A stretch of 31,272 nt of DNA from UBA5287 sp041672395 (GTDB lineage Bacteria; Bacteroidota; Bacteroidia; Bacteroidales; Dysgonomonadaceae): positions 1-31,272 of the forward strand of contig JBAYZS010000024.1 of assembly GCA_041672395.1 (NCBI GenBank), written 5' to 3'. The notes below the pieces were generated by a model. That model had not been told where the DNA came from. It ran no database searches and saw only the letters and a list, made by a program, of their open reading frames with translations. Both the position numbers and the translations under genes were made by a program. This document shows, in pieces, positions 15,819 to 23,714 of this stretch (positions within the stretch are counted from its first letter, which is position 1; every line of letters starts with the position of its first letter).

Positions 15819-17387
15819 TTATTTCATTTCAATTTCTTCTTTCAGATCAATTTCGTTTCCATCTTTGTCATAGAAAATGTACTGGAGGAATCCTAGTTTT
15901 TGATTAGGTACAATCTTCATCCCAATTCCATACTTTCTTTTCCACTTTAGTTTCAACGAAATCAATCCTTGTTCTACATACGCTGCCACATAAGGATGAA
16001 TGTGCAGACTGAATTTCTTCACTTTTAGCTGATTTGATAAATAATCAATTTTTCTTTCCAGAGTATCGGTGAAAAGAATTGATGATTTTATTTTTCCTTT
16101 ACCAAAGCAAGTGGGGCATACTTCGCTAGTGGTAACTTCCATTTCGGGTCTAACACGTTGACGAGTAATTTGCATTAAACCGAATTTACTGAGTGGCAAG
16201 ATATTATGTTTAGCCCTGTCTGCAGCCATAAATTCCTGCATCTTTGCCAGTAATTTATTCCGGTGATCTCCAGAGTGCATATCGATAAAATCTACTACAA
16301 TAATTCCTCCCATATCACGGAGTCGTAATTGTCGTGCAATTTCCTCTGCAGCAGCGACATTCACTTCGAAAGCATTATCCTCTTGTCCCAGAGAAGTTTT
16401 GTTTCGGTTGCCGCTGTTAACATCAATCACATGCAATGCTTCAGTATGTTCAATAATTAAATATGCACCATTTTTGAATGTAACCGTAGTTCCAAAAAGA
16501 GATTTGACCTGTTTGGTTACACCAAAATTATCCAAGATAGGTAATGCTCCATTGTATAATTTTACAATGTTTTTTCTTTCAGGTGCAATTAATTCTACAT
16601 AATCAGCAATCTGGTTATACACATTCTTATCATTGATGTGTATCTGTTCAAAAGATGGGCTAAAAATATCCCTGAGTAAAGCGACAGTTCTTCCCGTTTC
16701 TTCATAAATAAGCGAAGCGGGTTTTGCTTTTACTATTTTCTCACTTGTTTCTTCCCATCGTTTGACCAATGTTTTCAGTTCAGCATCAAGTTCAGCTACT
16801 TTTTTACCTTCAGCATTTGTGCGAATGATTACACCAAAATTCTTTGGTTTAATACTCTGAATGAGTTGACGTAATCGAGCGCGTTCTTCGCGTGACTTTA
16901 TTTTCTGAGAAACAGATACCCTATCAATAAAAGGTATAAGAACCATAAATCGTCCGGCGAAAGATATTTCAGCTGTAAGTCTTGGACCTTTGGTAGAGAT
17001 TGCCTCTTTAGCTATTTGTACCAAAATTTCCTGTCCAGATTTCAGCTTTTCTGAGATAAGTCCATCTTTTTCGATGATGGGTTTCAACTTAATCTTCTGA
17101 ACTTGCGTAACCTTTTTTTTATCAGCAACTGTTTTCTGAAAATCAACAATTGAATTGAATTCTACCCCTAAATCTAAATAGTGAAGAAAAGCGTCCTTTT
17201 TATGTCCCACATCCACGAATGAGGCATTGAGGGCGGGCATAAGTTTTTTAACCTTGCCCAAATAGATATTTCCAACCGCAAAAGATTCATCTTGAGCCTC
17301 CTGTTGTAATTCAACAAGTTTTTTATCTTCAAGAACCGCAATGGTTATCTCATTAGGTTGAACATCTACTACAAGTTCGCTTACCAC
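15819..17387 (-). CDS. rng: Ribonuclease E/G family protein (RNase G)
   Basis: A 522-residue endoribonuclease acting in rRNA maturation and mRNA decay. The S1-like domain near the N-terminus includes GNIYLGKVKKLMPALNASFV. The catalytic metal site is D322 and N324 in VIDVNSGN and D366 in VVDFIDM. The zinc-link cysteines that join subunits are C424 and C427 in CPTCFGKG. There is no long C-terminal scaffold, which favours RNase G over RNase E. The start is GTG at 17387, giving MVSELVVDVQPNE, the usual Bacteroidetes N-terminus; no ATG is available nearby. It is separated from the COX24-like gene by a 15-base-pair hairpin. Confidence 0.94.
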   Translation of the reverse strand: MVSELVVDVQPNEITIAVLEDKKLVELQQEAQDESFAVGNIYLGKVKKLMPALNASFVDVGHKKDAFLHYLDLGVEFNSIVDFQKTVADKKKVTQVQKIKLKPIIEKDGLISEKLKSGQEILVQIAKEAISTKGPRLTAEISFAGRFMVLIPFIDRVSVSQKIKSREERARLRQLIQSIKPKNFGVIIRTNAEGKKVAELDAELKTLVKRWEETSEKIVKAKPASLIYEETGRTVALLRDIFSPSFEQIHINDKNVYNQIADYVELIAPERKNIVKLYNGALPILDNFGVTKQVKSLFGTTVTFKNGAYLIIEHTEALHVIDVNSGNRNKTSLGQEDNAFEVNVAAAEEIARQLRLRDMGGIIVVDFIDMHSGDHRNKLLAKMQEFMAADRAKHNILPLSKFGLMQITRQRVRPEMEVTTSEVCPTCFGKGKIKSSILFTDTLERKIDYLSNQLKVKKFSLHIHPYVAAYVEQGLISLKLKWKRKYGIGMKIVPNQKLGFLQYIFYDKDGNEIDLKEEIEMK

Positions 17388-17472
17388 AATTTTTTTTTGT
17401 TTTTAATGTTCTTAAGTATAAGTTCTGTTCATTAAAGGTTGGTGCTCATCACAAGTACCATTGTTTATACAG

Positions 17473-17512
17473 AAAGAACAAACTTAAGACTAATAATTTA
17501 AGTTTGTTCTTT
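17473..17512. terminator. Perfect 15-bp hairpin between the COX24-like gene and rng
   Basis: AAAGAACAAACTTAA pairs perfectly with TTAAGTTTGTTCTTT around a 10-base loop. On the minus strand it lies 29 bases after the COX24-like stop and 85 bases before the rng start. The T tract is short (TTCTTTC), so it may end HU/COX24 transcripts only in part or act as an RNA end-stabiliser or processing site. Confidence 0.6.
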
Positions 17513-17541
17513 TTGGAAAAATTGTCAAAAAAAATATAGAC

Positions 17542-17634
17542 TTACTTCTTCTTTTTATGTCTATTTTTTCTCAGTCTTTTTTTCCTTTTATGAACAGACA
17601 TCTTATACTTTTTTCTTTTTTTTCCGCTTGGCAT
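17542..17634 (-). CDS. 30-residue basic COX24/AURKAIP1-domain (mS38-like) protein
   Basis: A 30-residue open frame, MPSGKKRKKYKMSVHKRKKR then LRKNRHKKKK, more than half lysine or arginine. The core KMSVHKRKKRLRKNRHK matches the COX24_C/AURKAIP1 motif, which in mitochondria belongs to ribosomal protein mS38 of the small subunit. Bacteroidetes genomes commonly encode such a mini-protein. I infer that it binds 16S rRNA near helix 44, by analogy with mS38 and actinobacterial bS22. It follows the HU gene by 15 bases, so it is in the same transcript. It is easily missed because of its size. Confidence 0.85.
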   Translation of the reverse strand: MPSGKKRKKYKMSVHKRKKRLRKNRHKKKK

Positions 17635-17649
17635 TTTAATTTTCCTTTA

Positions 17650-17934
17650 TTATTTGTTAATACTTTTTACTTGAGCAACAAATGTTTTTGAAGGTTTGAA
17701 TGAAGGGATGTTATGTTCTGGAATGATGATCGTAGTATTTTTTGAAATATTACGAGCAGTCTTCTGAGCTCTTTTCTTCACGATGAAGCTTCCGAAACCT
17801 CTTAGATACACATTTTCATTTTTAGCCAATGAATCTTTTACAACATCCATGAAAGATTCAACGGTTGCAAGGACAGATGCTTTATCAACTCCTGTATTTT
17901 TTGCAATCTCGTTTACAATGTCTGCTTTAGTCAT
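17650..17934 (-). CDS. hup: HU-family DNA-binding protein
   Basis: A 94-residue nucleoid protein that bends DNA as a dimer. The N-terminal helices (MTKADIVNEIAKNTGVDKAS) are followed by the strand signature VYLRGFGSFIVKKRAQKTAR and the DNA-contacting arm with the intercalating-proline region IIIPEHNIPSFKPSK. Length is normal for HU. It has the best-formed promoter on this side: a -33 TTTG and -7 TATCTTTG. The COX24-like gene follows at 15 bases. Bacteroidetes have several HU paralogues, so which physiological role this copy has is uncertain. Confidence 0.94.
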   Translation of the reverse strand: MTKADIVNEIAKNTGVDKASVLATVESFMDVVKDSLAKNENVYLRGFGSFIVKKRAQKTARNISKNTTIIIPEHNIPSFKPSKTFVAQVKSINK

Positions 17935-17983
17935 ATTGTTAATTTTATAATAATAAGATTGTTATAAGTAATTTTTTGGATTG

Positions 17984-18013
17984 CAAAGATATAGCTTTTT
18001 TTGTAACCTCAAA
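17984..18013 (-). promoter_or_regulatory. Promoter of the HU/COX24-like operon
   Basis: On the minus strand TTTG (18010-18013), 18 bases, then TATCTTTG (17984-17991): both Bacteroidetes promoter elements at nearly ideal spacing, about 50 bases before the HU start codon. Confidence 0.75.
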
Positions 18014-18074
18014 AATAAAACACATGCAAATTCACATTTTTATTGAAAAAACTTCAATAGAACTGTTTTTGATG

Positions 18075-18082
18075 TAGTTTTG
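18075..18082 (+). promoter_or_regulatory. -7 promoter element of mutY
   Basis: TAGTTTTG matches TAnnTTTG, 18 bases before the mutY ATG, giving a very short leader. Divergent from the HU promoter. Confidence 0.55.
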
Positions 18083-18100
18083 TACAAAGATAAGAAATAA

Positions 18101-19156
18101 ATGTCACAAGTCCATAATAATGTTTCAATTAGCTTTTCATTACAAAAATGGTATGAAATAAATAAAAGAGATTTACCATGGCGAAAAGCTACAGATCCCT
18201 ATATAATATGGATATCAGAAATCATTTTACAGCAAACACGTGTAAATCAAGGTCATGATTATTTTATACGCTTTACTAACCGCTTTCCTGATGTAGAATC
18301 ACTTGCAAAGACAACAGAAGAAGAAGTATTGAAACTATGGCAGGGACTAGGTTATTATTCTCGCGCAAGAAATCTACATACCGCTTCAAAACAGATAGTT
18401 ACAGACTTTAAAGGTAAATTTCCTGAAAGTCACCAAGACATTTTATCTTTAAAAGGAGTTGGCGAATATACAGCAGCGGCAATTTCGTCCATTGCATTTA
18501 ATCAGCCATATACTGTAGTTGATGGTAACGTGAACAGAGTAATTTCCCGATTATTTAGGGTAGAAAATAAGAAAGAAATTACTGTTTTCGCCCAAACGAT
18601 ACTCGACACAAAAGATCCAGGCACACATAATCAAGCACTTATGGAGTTAGGAGCCTTGGTGTGCACGCCACAAAATCCTCTTTGTTATGATTGTCCGATC
18701 GCCAATTTTTGTGAAGCATACATAAATAATGAAGTTCCAAAATATCCTATAAAGAAAGTAGCACAAAAAAACAGAAACAGATATTTCAATTACTTCCATA
18801 TAATTTATGACGAGAATACATATATAAGAAAGCGCAAAGGAAAAGACATCTGGTTAAATCTGTATGAATTTCCCCTGATAGAAACACCTAAACAAATTAA
18901 TCTATCCGAACTGATTGGACATGAGCAATATATAAAACTATTTGGAAATTTGTCACAATTAGACCTGAGTCGCATCCTGTTGATAAAGCATATTTTGACC
19001 CATCAAACAATATATGCAACCTTCTACCAAATTAAAATACCGGTAACCCAACAATTTAGAATCGGTGAAGAATTTTTGTCAATTAAAGAGAAATATTTGG
19101 AAAAATATCCCATTTCAAGACTAATCCATAAATATTTGGAAAAATGTCAAGAATAA
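18101..19156 (+). CDS. mutY: A/G-specific adenine glycosylase MutY
   Basis: A 351-residue base-excision repair enzyme removing adenine mispaired with 8-oxoguanine. The catalytic glutamate is E40 in SEIILQQTRV, and the second catalytic residue is D141 in VVDGNVNR. The helix-hairpin-helix is LKGVGEYTAAAI (117-128). The [4Fe-4S] cluster cysteines C188, C195, C198 and C204 keep the C-x6-C-x2-C-x5-C spacing. The C-terminal NUDIX-like domain that senses 8-oxoG covers about residues 225-345 (KHILTHQTIYATFYQI). It heads a run of plus-strand genes with ssb, gldE and the phosphopantetheinyl transferase. Confidence 0.96.
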   Translation: MSQVHNNVSISFSLQKWYEINKRDLPWRKATDPYIIWISEIILQQTRVNQGHDYFIRFTNRFPDVESLAKTTEEEVLKLWQGLGYYSRARNLHTASKQIVTDFKGKFPESHQDILSLKGVGEYTAAAISSIAFNQPYTVVDGNVNRVISRLFRVENKKEITVFAQTILDTKDPGTHNQALMELGALVCTPQNPLCYDCPIANFCEAYINNEVPKYPIKKVAQKNRNRYFNYFHIIYDENTYIRKRKGKDIWLNLYEFPLIETPKQINLSELIGHEQYIKLFGNLSQLDLSRILLIKHILTHQTIYATFYQIKIPVTQQFRIGEEFLSIKEKYLEKYPISRLIHKYLEKCQE

Positions 19157-19182
19157 AGATTTCTAATTATGATTTTATTTGC

Positions 19183-19190
19183 TACATTTG
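19183..19190 (+). promoter_or_regulatory. -7 promoter element of ssb
   Basis: TACATTTG matches TAnnTTTG, 42 bases before the ssb ATG, so ssb can be expressed without mutY. Confidence 0.6.
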
Positions 19191-19232
19191 TTGCGATAAC
19201 AATTTTTAATCTAATTCTTTAAATTAATAATT

Positions 19233-19673
19233 ATGTCTGTAAATAAAGTTATTTTAATTGGGAACGTTGGTAAAGAACCGGATATTAAGTATTTCGACAA
19301 TGACAATGTGAAAGCAAATTTCTCATTGGCAACAAACGATAGAGCTTATACTGCGGCAAATGGTACACAGATTCCTGAAAGAACAGAATGGCACAATATT
19401 GTGTGTTGGAGAGGTTTGGCTCAAGTAGTAGAAAAATTTGTAAAAAAAGGAACAAAAATTTATGTAGAAGGTAAGATACGTTCACGTACATACGATGATT
19501 CTAATGGAGTAAAAAGATATATTACCGAAATTAATGCAGATAATATTGAAATTCTAAGTGGAAGAGATTCACAGTTTGGCGACAATCATGACAAAAATGA
19601 TTCTTCATTTACCACTGAAAGAATGCCAGACAGTTTAAGTGAAAATTCAGAGATTGATGATTTGCCTTTTTAA
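19233..19673 (+). CDS. ssb: Single-stranded DNA-binding protein
   Basis: A 146-residue tetramer-forming OB-fold protein that coats single-stranded DNA. The N-terminal signature MSVNKVILIGNVGKEPDIKY and the core ERTEWHNIVCWRGLAQVVEK, KGTKIYVEGKIRSRTYDDS are clear. The linker is short and ends in the acidic tip EIDDLPF, the docking peptide for replication and repair partners. It has its own -7 element and is followed by a hairpin with a T-rich tail. PriA, a known partner of the SSB tip in other bacteria, is encoded about 4 kb upstream. Confidence 0.96.
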   Translation: MSVNKVILIGNVGKEPDIKYFDNDNVKANFSLATNDRAYTAANGTQIPERTEWHNIVCWRGLAQVVEKFVKKGTKIYVEGKIRSRTYDDSNGVKRYITEINADNIEILSGRDSQFGDNHDKNDSSFTTERMPDSLSENSEIDDLPF

Positions 19674-19695
19674 ATAATTGATATTAATTTTGTAG

Positions 19696-19744
19696 GAGAA
19701 TGTTTTAGCCTCATTTTATGGGTATTAAACATTCTCTTTTGTTT
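19696..19744 (+). terminator. Hairpin with T-rich tail after ssb
   Basis: GAGAATGTTT pairs perfectly with AAACATTCTC over a 21-base loop, followed by TTTTGTTT. The large loop makes it weaker than others here. It lies only 26 bases before the gldE start, so gldE is either read through from ssb or has a promoter overlapping this hairpin. Confidence 0.6.
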
Positions 19745-19761
19745 CACTAAATATATACAAT

Positions 19762-21093
19762 TTGGATCCCGACCCGTTATCTTTATTATTACTGACAGGA
19801 AACCTACTTACTGCATCTTATCCTGTCACTTATTTTCTATTGCTGGCTCTGCTGGTATTACTCATTATAATAAACGCCATTATATCCGGTTCAGAGAGAG
19901 CATTATTCTCAATTGACCAAAAAGATCTAGATGGCAGTCGTTTAAACGATAAAATTAACAAAACGCGTATTGGCCATTTATTAGATGACTCTCAAATGTT
20001 GTCTGCATCAATAACAGCAACATATAACTTTGTAAATATAAACATCATAACCCTTTGCACATATCTATTAAATCAACTCCCCTATTTTGCAGATAAAAGC
20101 AACGGTCTTATATTAGAAATACTTATTTCCTTTTTATTAGTAATCATTTTCATCGAGATAATCCCCAAATTATACACTTCACAAAACCCATTGAAATTTG
20201 CAAACAGTCATGCCGGTTTTATCAACGTTATTTATCGGGTAACCGGAACATTAATTAAACCATTTATCAGAACATTGGTAAACAATTCCAATGCTTCGTT
20301 ACAGCGTAAGCATGAAATTTCTATGGACGACTTATCTAAAGCGCTGGAAATCACCTCCGGCGAGAGTCCTAAGAACCAAGAAAAGGACATGCTTGAAGGT
20401 ATCATCCGATTTAGAGATAAGATAGTTGACGACATACTTATTCCCAGAACAAATATCATTGTTTTGGATAATAAAACCACATTTAAGGAAGTCATCAAAT
20501 TTATTGTAGATGCTGGTTTTTCTCGAATACCCGTATTTGATAACAGTCCCGATAATATCAAGGGAATTTTATATGTGAAAGACCTGTTACCATTTCTTGG
20601 AAAACCCGACACCTTTAAGTGGCAAACCCTTATCAGGAACGCATATTTTGTACCCGGAACAAAGCGAATTGATGACCTATTAGAAGAATTTCGTACAAAC
20701 AAAAACCATATGGCCATTGTTGTAGATGAATACGGAGGAACAGCGGGTCTTGTTACAATGGAAGATATTCTAGAAGAGATAGTTGGCGACATTAGCGACG
20801 AGTATGATGAAGACATATCCACATACACCCTGATGCCGGATGGGTCCTATATTTTCGAAGCCAAAACCACTTTAGAAGATTTTATAAAAATCACCAACTT
20901 GCCCGCAGATGATTTTGAGGAAATATCTGAAGATGCAGACACTTTAGCCGGTTTAATTCTGGAAATTAAAGGAGATTTTCCCAAACGTAAAGAAAGTATA
21001 GTTTACAAAGACAAATATACATTTCAGACCGAAGAACTGAATAAAAGAAGAATCATAAAAGTTCGATACATTCCACCCACGATAAATGGTTAA
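19762..21093 (+). CDS. gldE: GldE, CorC/HlyC-family CBS-domain membrane protein
   Basis: A 443-residue membrane protein. Residues about 22-44 (VTYFLLLALLVLLIIINAII), 78-96 and 114-136 are hydrophobic and form the CNNM/DUF21-like membrane part. A CBS pair follows: about 205-275 (ILIPRTNIIVLDNKTTFKEV) and 290-345 (VVDEYGGTAGLVTMEDILEE). Residues about 360-440 are a CorC_HlyC domain. The start is TTG at 19762, giving MDPDPLS as in other Bacteroidetes GldE proteins; the first in-frame ATG comes only at residue 79, after the first helix, so TTG is needed. GldE is linked to gliding in Flavobacteria but is kept in non-gliding Bacteroidales. Ion transport is suggested by the family and is not shown here. 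Confidence 0.9.
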   Translation: MDPDPLSLLLLTGNLLTASYPVTYFLLLALLVLLIIINAIISGSERALFSIDQKDLDGSRLNDKINKTRIGHLLDDSQMLSASITATYNFVNINIITLCTYLLNQLPYFADKSNGLILEILISFLLVIIFIEIIPKLYTSQNPLKFANSHAGFINVIYRVTGTLIKPFIRTLVNNSNASLQRKHEISMDDLSKALEITSGESPKNQEKDMLEGIIRFRDKIVDDILIPRTNIIVLDNKTTFKEVIKFIVDAGFSRIPVFDNSPDNIKGILYVKDLLPFLGKPDTFKWQTLIRNAYFVPGTKRIDDLLEEFRTNKNHMAIVVDEYGGTAGLVTMEDILEEIVGDISDEYDEDISTYTLMPDGSYIFEAKTTLEDFIKITNLPADDFEEISEDADTLAGLILEIKGDFPKRKESIVYKDKYTFQTEELNKRRIIKVRYIPPTING

Positions 21094-21098
21094 ATAAG

Positions 21099-21731
21099 AT
21101 GTTAGAACGAAAAGAATTTTTAGATAACAAAAGCATACTTGGCGTTTGGAAGATTACAGAAACAACTGAAGAACTATATAATCTACTTCCTGAATATTTA
21201 AAGTCAGAAGGTTCTGCGATGCTCAAAAAGATCAAGTCAGAAGCCCGCACAGCTGAATGGCTTGCAGTCCGAATCATGCTTCATAATATTTTAAACAAAG
21301 AAAAGAAAGTTGAATATAACGAATCAGGAGCACCCTATTTGACCGACAATTCTTATTACATAAGTATTTCTCACACAAAAAATTATGCAGTACTTTTACT
21401 ACACCATACAAAGAAAGTAGGGATTGACATTGAAACCCGATCATCGCGCGTTGAAAAAGTAGCATATAAATTCATCTCAGATAAAGAACAGATTGATCCA
21501 AAGAAAAAAGCAACACACCAACTCTTACATTGGTCGGCCAAAGAAACTCTTTTCAAAGTTATGGAAGAGACAGAAATAGATTTCAAGAAACATCTTTATA
21601 TTGAGCCATTTATCCCTTTAGAGAAGGGAGTTATCACAGCAGTAGAGTTTAAAAGTGGAAAAGACAGGAACTTTCTTATTTATTACGAAGTACATCCGGA
21701 TTATGTATTAACCTGGACAACAGAAAAATAA
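21099..21731 (+). CDS. 4'-phosphopantetheinyl transferase superfamily protein
   Basis: A 210-residue Sfp/AcpS-type enzyme that moves the phosphopantetheine arm from CoA to a carrier-protein serine. The magnesium site is D110 and E112 in KKVGIDIETRS, with the partner glutamate in WSAKETLFK (residues 145-153). ISISHTKNYAVLL at 88-100 is the usual CoA-binding stretch. It starts five bases after the gldE stop, so it is in the same operon. Its target could be fatty-acid ACP or a secondary-metabolite carrier; no carrier gene is in the window. In gliding Flavobacteria gldD takes this place after gldE. Confidence 0.9.
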   Translation: MLERKEFLDNKSILGVWKITETTEELYNLLPEYLKSEGSAMLKKIKSEARTAEWLAVRIMLHNILNKEKKVEYNESGAPYLTDNSYYISISHTKNYAVLLLHHTKKVGIDIETRSSRVEKVAYKFISDKEQIDPKKKATHQLLHWSAKETLFKVMEETEIDFKKHLYIEPFIPLEKGVITAVEFKSGKDRNFLIYYEVHPDYVLTWTTEK

Positions 21732-21732
21732 A

Positions 21733-21756
21733 TAACGCCTGAAAATTCAGGCGTTA
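21733..21756. terminator. Bidirectional terminator between the PPTase gene and tsf
   Basis: TAACGCCTGA and TCAGGCGTTA pair perfectly around a 4-base loop, between two convergent genes. T-runs are short on both sides, so strength is uncertain. Confidence 0.75.
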
Positions 21757-21783
21757 CTCATTTATCAGTATAATATTTTCTAA

Positions 21784-22605
21784 TTAAACATTCAACGATA
21801 CTCTTTTGAAAACAGTAACGTTCAATTCCTTATCGTTATGTTTAAGAAACTGTTCAATTGTCATTTTATTATCCTTCACGTATTCTTGTTGAAGCAAAGT
21901 TGAATCTTTATAGAATTTCTGTAAAGCACCTTCTGCAATTCTATCTAGGAGATTTTCAGGTTTTCCGGCTTCGCGCGCTTTGTCACGTGCAATTTCCAGT
22001 TCTTTTTCCTTGATCTCAGTAGGGATATCATCCGGTTTAATAGAAACAGGATTCATTGCTGCAACCTGCATTGCAACGTCCTTTGCAACATGTTCATCAA
22101 CATTAGGCTTATTAAAACCAACAATAGTAGCCAGTTTATTACCCATGTGAATGTATGAAATTACAGTAGGAGCAGAAATATATTCATAAAAACCTAATTC
22201 CATTTTTTCACCCGTTGAAGCAACTTTATCAGTAATCAACTGAGAAATAGTCCCATTAGGAAGTTCAATTGCTAACAATTCTTCTTTTGTTTGTGGTTTT
22301 TGTTGCATTGCTGCATCCAAAATCATCTGAGTCAATTCAATAAACCCATCAGTTTTTGCCACAAAATCAGTCTCGCACTGTAAAGCCACGATTGCTGCAT
22401 AATCGCCATCAGTAGCTGCAAGTACACAACCTTCAGAAGCATCACGATCTTCGCGTTTTGCTGCAACAGCCTGTCCTTTTTTCCGGATGATTTCCATTGC
22501 TTTATCGAAATCACCTTCTGCTTCATTCAGTGCATTTTTGCAATCCATCATTCCCGCACCGGTCATTTTGCGCAAATGCTGGATGTCTGCCATTGTTACT
22601 GCCAT
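21784..22605 (-). CDS. tsf: Elongation factor Ts
   Basis: A 273-residue guanine-nucleotide exchange factor for EF-Tu. The N-terminal UBA-like part carries LRKMTGAGMMDCKNALNEAE. The motif TDFVAKTDGF at 79-88 inserts next to the EF-Tu nucleotide pocket. The second signature, GFYEYISAPTVISYIHMGNK, starts the core subdomain. Start is ATG at 22605; an ATG four codons later is also possible. It follows rpsB by 26 bases, the near-universal rpsB-tsf order, and ends at the shared terminator. Confidence 0.96.
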   Translation of the reverse strand: MAVTMADIQHLRKMTGAGMMDCKNALNEAEGDFDKAMEIIRKKGQAVAAKREDRDASEGCVLAATDGDYAAIVALQCETDFVAKTDGFIELTQMILDAAMQQKPQTKEELLAIELPNGTISQLITDKVASTGEKMELGFYEYISAPTVISYIHMGNKLATIVGFNKPNVDEHVAKDVAMQVAAMNPVSIKPDDIPTEIKEKELEIARDKAREAGKPENLLDRIAEGALQKFYKDSTLLQQEYVKDNKMTIEQFLKHNDKELNVTVFKRVSLNV

Positions 22606-22631
22606 AATATCTTTTCTTTTTATATTTAAAT

Positions 22632-23495
22632 TTATACTTCTACCTCGTCATCTTTAGAGAATTTACTAACCACAGCAGCATTCATAGCGTCTTTATCCTC
22701 TTTTTTCACGCGTTCTTTTTTCACTGCTTTTGATTTGCGTTCTCTGCGTGGTGCCAATGCATTTTCTTCCTCCTGATCTTCAGCAGCTTGAGCATCAGCC
22801 TTTTCGATTTTGCGTTCTTCTAATCCTTCTTTCATGCCATCGCAAATATATCCAAGAATCATGTCGATTGCTTTAGATGCATCATCATTACAAGGAATTA
22901 CGAAATCGATATTTTTAGGATTAGAGTTAGTATCCACGATTCCAAAAACAGGGATACCCAATTTATTAGCCTCTTTTACAGCAATTTGTTCTTTCAATAC
23001 GTCAATAATAAAAACTGCTGCCGGGAGACGTGTAAGATCCTGTATTGAACCTAAGTTCTTTTCTAGTTTGGCGCGTTGACGAGTTACTTGTAGTTTTTCG
23101 CGTTTTGATAAGGTGTCGAAAGTACCGTCCTTAATCATCTTATCGATGCTGCTCATTTTTTTAATAGCCTTTCTGATAGTAGGGAAATTGGTGAGCATTC
23201 CACCCGGCCAACGTTCAATAACATAAGGCATATTAACGCTTTGTGATCTGTCGGCAACTATACTTTTAGCTTGTTTTTTGGTGGCAACAAAGAGTATTTT
23301 TTTACCAGATTTAGCAATTTGCTTCATCGCAGCTGCAGCCTCTTCGGTTTTAGCTATCGTTTTATAAAGGTCGATAATGTGAATTCCATTACGCTCCATA
23401 AAGATATAAGGAGCCATAGCTGGATTCCATTTGCTTTTTAAGTGACCGAAGTGCGCTCCGGTTTCAAGAAGTTGGTCAAATTCTAATTTTGCCAT
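22632..23495 (-). CDS. rpsB: 30S ribosomal protein S2
   Basis: A 287-residue small-subunit protein. The N-terminal core has LLETGAHFGHLKSKWNPAMAP, IHIIDLYKT and RWPGGMLTNFPTIRKAI. The region around AAVFIIDVLKEQIAVKEANK and VDTNSNPKNIDFVIPCNDDA is intact. The C-terminal 50 residues form a highly charged extension (EDQEEENALAPRRERKSKAV) beyond the E. coli length, common in Bacteroidetes. It is preceded by a 219-base gap with a large paired structure likely to be a control leader, and followed by tsf. Confidence 0.96.
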   Translation of the reverse strand: MAKLEFDQLLETGAHFGHLKSKWNPAMAPYIFMERNGIHIIDLYKTIAKTEEAAAAMKQIAKSGKKILFVATKKQAKSIVADRSQSVNMPYVIERWPGGMLTNFPTIRKAIKKMSSIDKMIKDGTFDTLSKREKLQVTRQRAKLEKNLGSIQDLTRLPAAVFIIDVLKEQIAVKEANKLGIPVFGIVDTNSNPKNIDFVIPCNDDASKAIDMILGYICDGMKEGLEERKIEKADAQAAEDQEEENALAPRRERKSKAVKKERVKKEDKDAMNAAVVSKFSKDDEVEV

Positions 23496-23541
23496 GTTTG
23501 TTTTTAATTGTTTAAATTGTTTACTTTCTTTTTCTTCATCG

Positions 23542-23601
23542 AATCATAAGGTAAATTACTCGTTGGAAAGTCTTTTCCAAGAGATCAACGTCCCTATGAT
23601 T
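23542..23601 (-). promoter_or_regulatory. Structured leader RNA of rpsB (candidate S2 autoregulatory element)
   Basis: On the minus strand AATCATAGGG (23592-23601) pairs with CCTTATGATT (23542-23551), ten pairs with one G-U. Inside, TTGGAAA and TTTCCAA (23563-23580) form a perfect 7-pair hairpin with a 4-base loop, extended by CTC/GAG past one bulged base. A competing helix, CGTTG with CAACG, would break the inner hairpin. The element ends 46 bases before the rpsB ATG. S2 represses its own mRNA in E. coli, so feedback control is a reasonable inference. Confidence 0.65.
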
Positions 23602-23668
23602 TAGATACTAAACATTCAATTTTTACCGGCTTTAAGGCGGTTATAAAATCGTTCAGGGTTAATCTGTT

Positions 23669-23676
23669 CAAACGTA
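23669..23676 (-). promoter_or_regulatory. Possible -7 promoter element of rpsB-tsf
   Basis: TACGTTTG on the minus strand matches TAnnTTTG, about 170 bases before the rpsB start and upstream of its leader structure. It would let rpsB-tsf be transcribed apart from rplM-rpsI. No -33 element at proper spacing, so moderate confidence. Confidence 0.45.
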
Positions 23677-23714
23677 GTAAAACAGAAAAATACCCATATC
23701 GTAATTCCAAAAAA

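Noticed and set aside
17473..17512. The 15-bp inverted repeat as an insertion-sequence end or attachment site
   Set aside because: No transposase or integrase, no second copy in the window and no target duplication; its position after a stop codon fits an RNA hairpin.
20232..20828. A 198-codon minus-strand frame opposite gldE
   Set aside because: It is rich in serine and repeats typical of antisense reading, has no start context or family likeness, and the plus-strand GldE domains are intact across it.
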